Origin: Psychrobacillus glaciei
Lineage (GTDB): Bacteria > Bacillota > Bacilli > Bacillales_A > Planococcaceae
Direction: 5' to 3'
NCBI RefSeq assembly: GCF_008973485.1
Contig: NZ_CP031223.1
Coordinates: forward strand, 620,001 to 684,000
Length of the DNA: 64,000 bases
Positions 58,824 to 64,000 of the stretch are shown piece after piece (within the stretch, counting starts at the first letter, position 1; each line of letters starts with the position of its first letter). A model generated the notes under the pieces. It was not told the origin of the DNA and did not search any database. It saw only the letters and a program-made list of their open reading frames with translations. A program made the position numbers and the translations under genes.

Positions 58824-59363
58824 TTAAACTATAGAGAGACTACGTACTGTTATTTCCCCAAGATATGTTCCTGGGTTTGTAGAGTATCCAATAACTGAAG
58901 GGGAAGTTACTGTTGTGTCGACTACAATACGACCAGTATTACCTAATAACCCAGCTGCTACTAAAGCATCTCCTGAAGCAATTGCAACATCTTGAAAACT
59001 ACCTGAATTGGAACCAGTAAATAAAGGAATTGTTGCAACGACTATTCCTAAAAGATTCACTATTTCCAAACTTGCAGTAACGGAAGCTATTTCATTAGCT
59101 GCATAAGCAAAATAAACTGAAATTGGTAAATCAAGTGAAAGAATTGGCAAAGTACCAATATCGAATGTGGTTTCGAATTTGACAGTTTGATTGGAAGTAG
59201 TATTTGGAGACCAAATATAAGCGTCGCTACCATCAATCATTGGTGACAAAATTGACGGGGTTGTAGGTACTGCTGGAGTTGGTAGAGTTCCTGGTGGTGC
59301 TGCAGTATCTGCAGTGACTACTGTGTTGGTTGGCGTTGTATACGCCTGTAGTGTAAGAGCCAT
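58824..59363 (-). CDS. Thr/Ser/Pro/Ala-rich protein with almost no Lys, unknown function
   Basis: A 179-residue protein with one Lys, two Arg and no Cys, rich in Thr, Ala, Ser, Pro, Val and Ile. There is no signal peptide or membrane helix. Residues 10-45 are a Pro/Thr linker ('TAAPPGTLPTPAVPTTPS') and the rest alternates as beta strands ('TVKFETTFDIGTLPILSLD', 'GRIVVDTTVTSPSVIGY'). The composition resembles spore-surface, appendage or phage tail-fibre proteins, but I match no family. The ribosome site AAGGAGGTGA is ideal, so high expression is likely. A 17-bp inverted repeat lies about 100 bases upstream. Confidence 0.7.
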   Translation of the reverse strand: MALTLQAYTTPTNTVVTADTAAPPGTLPTPAVPTTPSILSPMIDGSDAYIWSPNTTSNQTVKFETTFDIGTLPILSLDLPISVYFAYAANEIASVTASLEIVNLLGIVVATIPLFTGSNSGSFQDVAIASGDALVAAGLLGNTGRIVVDTTVTSPSVIGYSTNPGTYLGEITVRSLSIV

Positions 59364-59464
59364 AAAAAATCACCTCCTTTTTATATAAAGTCGCCAATAG
59401 ATTGGCATAACTCTAATTTATGGATAAAAAACAAGAATAGCTGGACCAATTAATTAGTTTATTA

Positions 59465-59512
59465 AAAATAGTTTCGATTTTCATATTATATATATAAAAT
59501 CGAAACTATTTT
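59465..59512. repeat. Perfect 17-bp inverted repeat
   Basis: AAAATAGTTTCGATTTT (59465-59481) and AAAATCGAAACTATTTT (59496-59512) flank a 14-base A/T loop. It sits between the divergent 179-residue and 76-residue frames and could be a two-way terminator or an operator. Confidence 0.8.
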
Positions 59513-59524
59513 GATAGCATTAGA

Positions 59525-59755
59525 TTGTTAAATATTCTAATACAGGAATTATACGAATCTTATAATATAAGTCCTGCTCATGAATGGGGTAGATTTGAGA
59601 CAAAAATAGAATCTATAGTATGTGATTTAGCTATGATATTTAGAACTATATTTTTCCATGCATTCAAAGAATGTAAAGAGGACATTAGTTTGGAAGATGC
59701 ATTTATAGAAAGTAATGAATCTCACACTCCAATAAAACAAATCAACGCTAGATAA
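59525..59755 (+). CDS. Possible small hypothetical protein (76 aa)
   Basis: A 76-codon frame with a TTG start and no clear ribosome site. The product 'YNISPAHEWGRFETKIESIVCDLAM' looks protein-like (mixed amphipathic helices, balanced charge), but I recognise no family. It may be a gene fragment. Low confidence because of the weak start signals. Confidence 0.3.
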   Translation: MLNILIQELYESYNISPAHEWGRFETKIESIVCDLAMIFRTIFFHAFKECKEDISLEDAFIESNESHTPIKQINAR

Positions 59756-59839
59756 GAAGCTTTTATTATTGGGGATTATTTTATCAAGAGCTTTAACTTA
59801 CGAATTTTTACAACTCCAGATATAACATCTTATTGTTAG

Positions 59840-59945
59840 AGATGGTCTCTGTTGTACGTGAATAGGTTGAGTATAAGTATGAATTAGTCTCGCTGGCTTA
59901 GCATTTGGTCTTGAGGTGTTGTATTTCAATAAATAATGTTAAATA
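59840..59945. repeat. Intergenic repeat, locus G
   Basis: GAGATGGTCTC, AATTAGTCTCG and CATTTGGTCTT units precede 59902-59941, which matches 58351-58390 at about 31 of 40 positions. This third, more decayed copy shows that the family is old. The rest of the gap up to the fadF promoter is A/T-rich without a clear feature. Confidence 0.6.
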
Positions 59946-60128
59946 TACCTAAACTTTTTTTGATTTAGAGATAATTTTAGATGGCAAACACAGCGTTCTA
60001 ATATTGAAAAAAATCCATACTCTACCTACAAAATAAAGAAATTTTCTAATTCCCAAACAAACTTCCCTATTCCCAAAGAAACTTTCTGCTATTATAATCA
60101 ATCTCGAACACATAAGAATAAATTAATG

Positions 60129-60157
60129 TTGACTGAATGCTCATTCAGTTTTAATAT
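60129..60157 (+). promoter_or_regulatory. fadF promoter with FadR-like operator
   Basis: TTGACT (60129-60134), 17 bases, TAATAT (60152-60157). Between and overlapping them is CTGAATGCTCATTCAG (60133-60148), an inverted repeat of CTGAATG around two bases. It closely resembles Bacillus FadR operators (TGAATGAnTAnTCATTCA type). Acyl-CoA binding to FadR would relieve repression. Confidence 0.75.
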
Positions 60158-60241
60158 TAAAATAATTCTTTATCATTCTACTAGCCAAATGGTATTCTAT
60201 CGGTAACACGTCATTTTACAACTCAAAGGGGGAGAAATAAG

Positions 60242-62395
60242 ATGAATCCATTATTAATCACAAACTGGGTGCTGTTTGTAGCAGTTACTTTGTACGCAAT
60301 CGGTTTGTTCGCATATTTATTGAAAACAAGGTATGCATATATCAAACTGGGGAAAAAAGTAGAATTTGAAGACAATGTGAAGGAAAGACTTCGCAAAATC
60401 TGGGTGTATGTTTTCGGCCAAAAGAAGCTATTAAAAGATAAGAAAAGTGGAGCAATCCATGTTATGTTCTTCTATGGCTTTTTATTAGTTCAATTTGGGG
60501 CACTCGATTTTATTTGGAAAGGGTTAGCACCTGGTTCACATTTGCCACTAGGGTCTGTGTATCCAGCGTTTACATTTTTCCAAGAAATCGTGACACTTGT
60601 TATTTTAATAGCGGTTGTGTGGGCATTCTACCGACGCTATATTGAAAAATTAGTACGTCTAAAACGCGGATGGAAAAATGGGCTAGTGCTTATTTTCATC
60701 GGTGGGTTAATGGTTTCCGTTTTAGTTGGTAATGGAATGGGAATGATCTGGCATGGCCATGATGCAGCTTGGACCGAGCCGATTGCTTCCTCAATTGGCA
60801 CAATACTAGGTTTCATTCCACCAACAGCAGCCGCAGTAGTTTTCTATGTAATGTGGTGGGCACATTTACTTTTCCTACTAACATTCTTAGTGTATGTACC
60901 ACAATCAAAGCATTTCCACTTAATAACTGGTCCTGCAAACGTTTACTTCCACCGTTTAGACAATGTTGGAAAATTACGTCCGATCAATTTCGAAGAGGAA
61001 GAAGACGAAGATGCGGACGAAGAAGAAATGCCTTCATTTGGTGTAGGTCGCATACAAGACTTTACACAAGCACAAATGATCGACTTATACGCATGTGTAG
61101 AATGTGGACGTTGTACAAATATGTGTCCAGCTACGGGAACAGGCAAAATGCTGTCACCGATGGACTTAATCGTAAAGCTTCGGGATCATTTAACACTTAC
61201 TGGAGCAGTTGAAACAAAAACAAAACCATGGGTACCAGCACTTGCTTTTCAAGGAACAAAAGGAAACCAACTTGCGATGGCTGCTGGAGCAGAAGGCGTA
61301 GTAATTGAAGACATTTATAGTCCGTCACTAATCGGGGATGTTATTACAGAAGAAGAAATTTGGGCTTGTACAACTTGCCGTAACTGTGAAGACCAATGTC
61401 CAGTTATGAATGAGCATGTAGATAAAATTATTGACCTACGTCGCTACTTAGTTATGACGGAAGGAAAAATGGATCCAGATGCACAAAGAGCAATGACGAA
61501 TATTGAGCGTCAAGGAAATCCGTGGGGCTTGAATCGTAAGGAGAAAGAAAACTGGAGAGATGCACGTCCAGAAGTGCACATCCCAACAGTAAAAGAAGTA
61601 TCGAAAGCTGGAGAAGAATTTGAATACTTATTCTGGGTTGGCTCGATGGGATCGTTCGATAATCGTTCACAAAAAATCGCTTTAGCGTTTGCACATTTGA
61701 TGAACGAAGCTGGAGTGAAGTTCGCCATTCTTGGCAATAAAGAAAAGAACTCAGGAGACACACCTCGTCGTCTAGGAAATGAATTCTTATTCCAAGAGCT
61801 AGCGTCGAACAATATTTCCGAATTTGAAAAAGCTGGAGTAACAAAGATCGTCACAATTGATCCGCATGCATATAATATCTTTAAAAATGAATACAGCGAT
61901 TTCGGATGGAGCGGAGAAGTGCTTCACCATACTGAAATGCTTTATGATCTAGTGCAAGCTGGTCGCTTGAAACCAAAATATGCAGTGGAAGAAACGATTA
62001 CATTCCACGATTCTTGTTACTTAGGTCGATATAATGATGTATACGACGCACCACGTGAAGTGTTGAAAGCAATTCCGGGTGTGAAGTTAGTTGAAATGGA
62101 TCGTAACCGCGAAACAGGAATGTGTTGTGGAGCAGGCGGCGGATTGATGTGGATGGAAGAGCATGTTGGAAATCGTGTAAACGTAGCTCGTACTGAACAG
62201 GCGCTTGAAGTAAACCCAACCATCATTTCTTCTGGATGTCCGTATTGCTTAACGATGCTATCGGACGGTACGAAAGCGAAGGAAGTAGAGGAAACAGTCG
62301 GCACTTATGACATTGCAGAGCTTCTTGAAAAATCTGTTTTCGGAGAGTTCATTCCACCAGTTGAAGAGGAAGAAGTAGAACCAATCGTTCAATAA
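60242..62395 (+). CDS. fadF: Membrane Fe-S oxidoreductase FadF
   Basis: A 717-residue protein: about six membrane helices in residues 1-225 (NarI-like), an acidic linker (EEEDEDADEEE), two 4Fe-4S motifs 'CVECGRCTNMCPATGTGK' and 'CTTCRNCEDQCP', and two C-terminal CCG domains ('FHDSCYLGRYN', 'TGMCCGAGGG', 'SSGCPYC'). In B. subtilis FadF (YwjF) is FadR-regulated and is thought to pass electrons from acyl-CoA dehydrogenase/ETF to menaquinone. RBS GGGGGAG. The FadR-like operator and the beta-oxidation genes that follow support this. Confidence 0.93.
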   Translation: MNPLLITNWVLFVAVTLYAIGLFAYLLKTRYAYIKLGKKVEFEDNVKERLRKIWVYVFGQKKLLKDKKSGAIHVMFFYGFLLVQFGALDFIWKGLAPGSHLPLGSVYPAFTFFQEIVTLVILIAVVWAFYRRYIEKLVRLKRGWKNGLVLIFIGGLMVSVLVGNGMGMIWHGHDAAWTEPIASSIGTILGFIPPTAAAVVFYVMWWAHLLFLLTFLVYVPQSKHFHLITGPANVYFHRLDNVGKLRPINFEEEEDEDADEEEMPSFGVGRIQDFTQAQMIDLYACVECGRCTNMCPATGTGKMLSPMDLIVKLRDHLTLTGAVETKTKPWVPALAFQGTKGNQLAMAAGAEGVVIEDIYSPSLIGDVITEEEIWACTTCRNCEDQCPVMNEHVDKIIDLRRYLVMTEGKMDPDAQRAMTNIERQGNPWGLNRKEKENWRDARPEVHIPTVKEVSKAGEEFEYLFWVGSMGSFDNRSQKIALAFAHLMNEAGVKFAILGNKEKNSGDTPRRLGNEFLFQELASNNISEFEKAGVTKIVTIDPHAYNIFKNEYSDFGWSGEVLHHTEMLYDLVQAGRLKPKYAVEETITFHDSCYLGRYNDVYDAPREVLKAIPGVKLVEMDRNRETGMCCGAGGGLMWMEEHVGNRVNVARTEQALEVNPTIISSGCPYCLTMLSDGTKAKEVEETVGTYDIAELLEKSVFGEFIPPVEEEEVEPIVQ

Positions 62396-62451
62396 ATAGA
62401 CATAATTATATTGCAATTAATGTGATAGTTTCGTAAACTAGTGTTAATAGT

Positions 62452-62479
62452 AAGGGAGTGTAAAAGCTCCCTTTTTTCT
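62452..62479 (+). terminator. Terminator after fadF
   Basis: AAGGGAG / CTCCCTT with an eight-base loop, followed by six T. The thiolase gene therefore has its own promoter. Confidence 0.88.
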
Positions 62480-62488
62480 AACAAATAA

Positions 62489-62508
62489 AATCGAGCGAGC
62501 GTTCAGTC
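62489..62508. promoter_or_regulatory. Second FadR-like site before the thiolase gene
   Basis: On the minus strand this reads GACTGAACGCTCGCTCGATT; the site before fadF reads GACTGAATGCTCATTCAGTT. Fourteen of 20 positions agree and all six differences are transitions, so both probably bind the same TetR-type regulator. It lies 64 bases before the thiolase start. Confidence 0.6.
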
Positions 62509-62571
62509 AGCAACATTTTTTATTTTATTTATGTTGAAAGCGCATACATATCAGATGAAGGGGTGGCTAAT

Positions 62572-63780
62572 ATGACAAAGACGGTTATTTTGGATGGCGC
62601 ACGTACAGCTTTTGGGAAATTCGGAGGGGCACTTAGTAGTTTAACGGCTTCTGACCTTGGAGGAGTTGCCATTAAAGAAGCATTATCTCGTGCAGGAGTA
62701 CCAGCTGATGAAGTGGATGAAGTAATTATGGGAACCGTTTTACAAGCAGGTCAGGGGCAAATTCCTTCTAGACAAGCGGCAGCAAAAGCAGGTATTCCAT
62801 GGTCAGTCAAAACCGAAACGATTAACAAAGTATGTGCTTCAGGTATGAGAAGTGTCACTTTAGCAGATCAATTAATCCGTCTTGGAGATGAAGAAATCAT
62901 CGTTGCTGGTGGAATGGAATCAATGTCGAATGCTCCCTATTATTTACCAAAAGGTAGATTCGGACTTCGTATGGGAGATGCGCAAATGGTGGATGGCATG
63001 GTCTATGACGGACTTTCTTGTTCATTCCATCCAAAGCATGTGCATATGGGGACTTACGGAAATACGACGGCAGAATCATTTGAACTTTCTCGTGAGAAGC
63101 AAGATGAATGGTCTTTTAGAAGTCATGACCTTGCCTTAAAAGCGATAGACAACGGCATTTTTGCAGAAGAAATTGTCTCTGTGGAAATTCCACAACGAAA
63201 AGGCGATCCAATCGTCGTAAACGAAGACGAAGCACCTCGCCGTGATACAGCAATTGAGTCACTAGCGAAATTAAAACCAGCATTTGGTAGCGAAGGAACG
63301 ATTACTGCAGGAAACGCACCGGGAATAAATGACGGAGCTTGTGCAATTGTTTTAACAAGTGAAGCAAAGGCAAAAGAGCTTGGAAGAGAGCCACTTGCAT
63401 ACGTGCTAGGTCACGCTGAAATAGCAATTGAACCAGAAAACTTCCCACAAACACCAGGTATAGTAATCAATAAATTACTTGATAAAACAGGGAAATCACT
63501 AGATGAAATTGATTTATTTGAAATAAATGAAGCATTTGCTGCTGTTGCACTAGTAAGTAGCCAAATCGCGGGTCTCGATGAAGCAAAAGTGAACGTAAAC
63601 GGCGGTGCAGTAGCGCTCGGTCATCCAATTGGAGCATCTGGAGCACGAATTATTTTAACACTTGCTTATGAACTGAAACGCCGCGGTGGTGGCATTGGAG
63701 TAGCCGCAATTTGTTCGGGAGGCGGGCAAGGAGACGCTATTATGATCGAAGTTCCAAAAACAGGGGGAAGCAACGCATGA
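62572..63780 (+). CDS. Acetyl-CoA C-acyltransferase (thiolase)
   Basis: A 402-residue thiolase with the nucleophile Cys in '[11 protein letters not shown]' (about residue 88), 'NEAFAAVAL', '[11 protein letters not shown]' and the second Cys in 'CSGGGQGDA'. It catalyses acyl-CoA plus CoA to shortened acyl-CoA plus acetyl-CoA, or the reverse. Similarity and synteny point to the MmgA/acetoacetyl-CoA thiolase group. The ATG at 62572 follows GAAGGGGTGG. It overlaps the next gene at ATGA and appears to be FadR-controlled. Confidence 0.93.
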   Translation: MTKTVILDGARTAFGKFGGALSSLTASDLGGVAIKEALSRAGVPADEVDEVIMGTVLQAGQGQIPSRQAAAKAGIPWSVKTETINKVCASGMRSVTLADQLIRLGDEEIIVAGGMESMSNAPYYLPKGRFGLRMGDAQMVDGMVYDGLSCSFHPKHVHMGTYGNTTAESFELSREKQDEWSFRSHDLALKAIDNGIFAEEIVSVEIPQRKGDPIVVNEDEAPRRDTAIESLAKLKPAFGSEGTITAGNAPGINDGACAIVLTSEAKAKELGREPLAYVLGHAEIAIEPENFPQTPGIVINKLLDKTGKSLDEIDLFEINEAFAAVALVSSQIAGLDEAKVNVNGGAVALGHPIGASGARIILTLAYELKRRGGGIGVAAICSGGGQGDAIMIEVPKTGGSNA

Positions 63781-64000
63781 CAATTCAAAAAATAATGGTA
63801 ATCGGAGCAGGTCAAATGGGATCTGGAATTGCTCAAGTTTGCGCACAAGCTGGATTCGAAGTGATATTAAATGACCGCGAACAACAATTTTACGATCGTG
63901 GCATTCAAACAATTACGAAAAACTTGTCACGTAACGTCGAAAAAGGTCGTATGACAGAAGATCAAAAACAAGCAGTTCTTAGCAATATTACAAAATCACT
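63777..64000 (+). CDS. 3-hydroxyacyl-CoA dehydrogenase (3' end outside window)
   Basis: The window ends after about 74 codons. The start '[20 protein letters not shown]' holds the NAD-binding GxGxMG of 3-hydroxybutyryl-CoA dehydrogenases (Hbd/MmgB/PaaH), followed by '[17 protein letters not shown]'. It overlaps the thiolase stop by four bases. It oxidises 3-hydroxyacyl-CoA to 3-ketoacyl-CoA, the substrate of the thiolase. Confidence 0.92.
   Translation, partial: MTIQKIMVIGAGQMGSGIAQVCAQAGFEVILNDREQQFYDRGIQTITKNLSRNVEKGRMTEDQKQAVLSNITKS

Overview
The window is chromosomal DNA of a low-GC, endospore-forming Firmicute of the order Bacillales. Spore genes (cwlJ, gerQ, an rsfA-like regulator), strong AAGGAGG-type ribosome sites, frequent TTG/GTG starts and gene order resembling the Bacillus subtilis ywd-ywf-ywh-ywi stretch (pdxK, ung, ywdI, ywdK, hemQ, pta, lipL, rsfA, ywfO, ywgA, ywhB, ywhD, pbpG, speE, speB, ywiB, argS) support this. 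A Planococcaceae-type genome (Psychrobacillus/Lysinibacillus relatives) is my inference, not something the sequence proves.

Layout. 1-11 kb: two ABC-2 permeases (the first is cut by the window edge), a lone arsB, small accessory genes including a T4 endonuclease V-like protein and a three-gene set of small proteins, topB, then a BlaI repressor / M56 membrane protease / BdbD / BdbC unit in which bdbC carries an in-frame stop. 11-14 kb: an intergenic block of repeats and an IS91-like HUH element. 13.5-18 kb: a copper resistance module (csoR, copZ, copA, ydhK) with two matching CsoR-type operators, then a bcrC-like phosphatase. 18-25 kb: assorted genes, an IS3-family element and the two enzymes of threonine-to-glycine breakdown (kbl, tdh). 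25.8-47.6 kb: mostly conserved core genes (bacillithiol bshB2-yojF, pdxK, ung, spore germination cwlJ-gerQ, hemQ, pta, lipL, ywfO, class A PBP, polyamine speE-speB, argS).

47.8-58.3 kb: one cobalamin operon of 13 genes behind a cobalamin riboswitch. It encodes corrinoid uptake (btuF, btuC, btuD), a CbiZ amidohydrolase fused to BtuD, amide-arm and nucleotide-loop assembly (cbiB, cobD, cobU, cobS, cobC), a corrinoid adenosyltransferase, and the alpha-ribazole pair CblT (ECF uptake) and CblS (kinase). This is salvage, not de novo synthesis. Unusual members are a cobyric acid synthase lacking its glutaminase half and a second, short CobU-like protein. 58.8-64 kb: an almost lysine-free 179-residue protein of unknown function, then fatty-acid degradation genes (fadF, thiolase, 3-hydroxyacyl-CoA dehydrogenase start) with two FadR-like operators.

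The most interesting unexplained signals are non-coding: a family of intergenic repeats with a strict 21-bp period at seven loci; a ~285-bp element present twice with a compensatory base-pair change in a long hairpin; a probable small RNA with its own promoter and terminator near 40.9 kb; a highly structured ~215-bp element near 37.4 kb; and a palindromic BlaI-type operator in front of disulfide-bond genes. I saw no rRNA, tRNA or CRISPR array.
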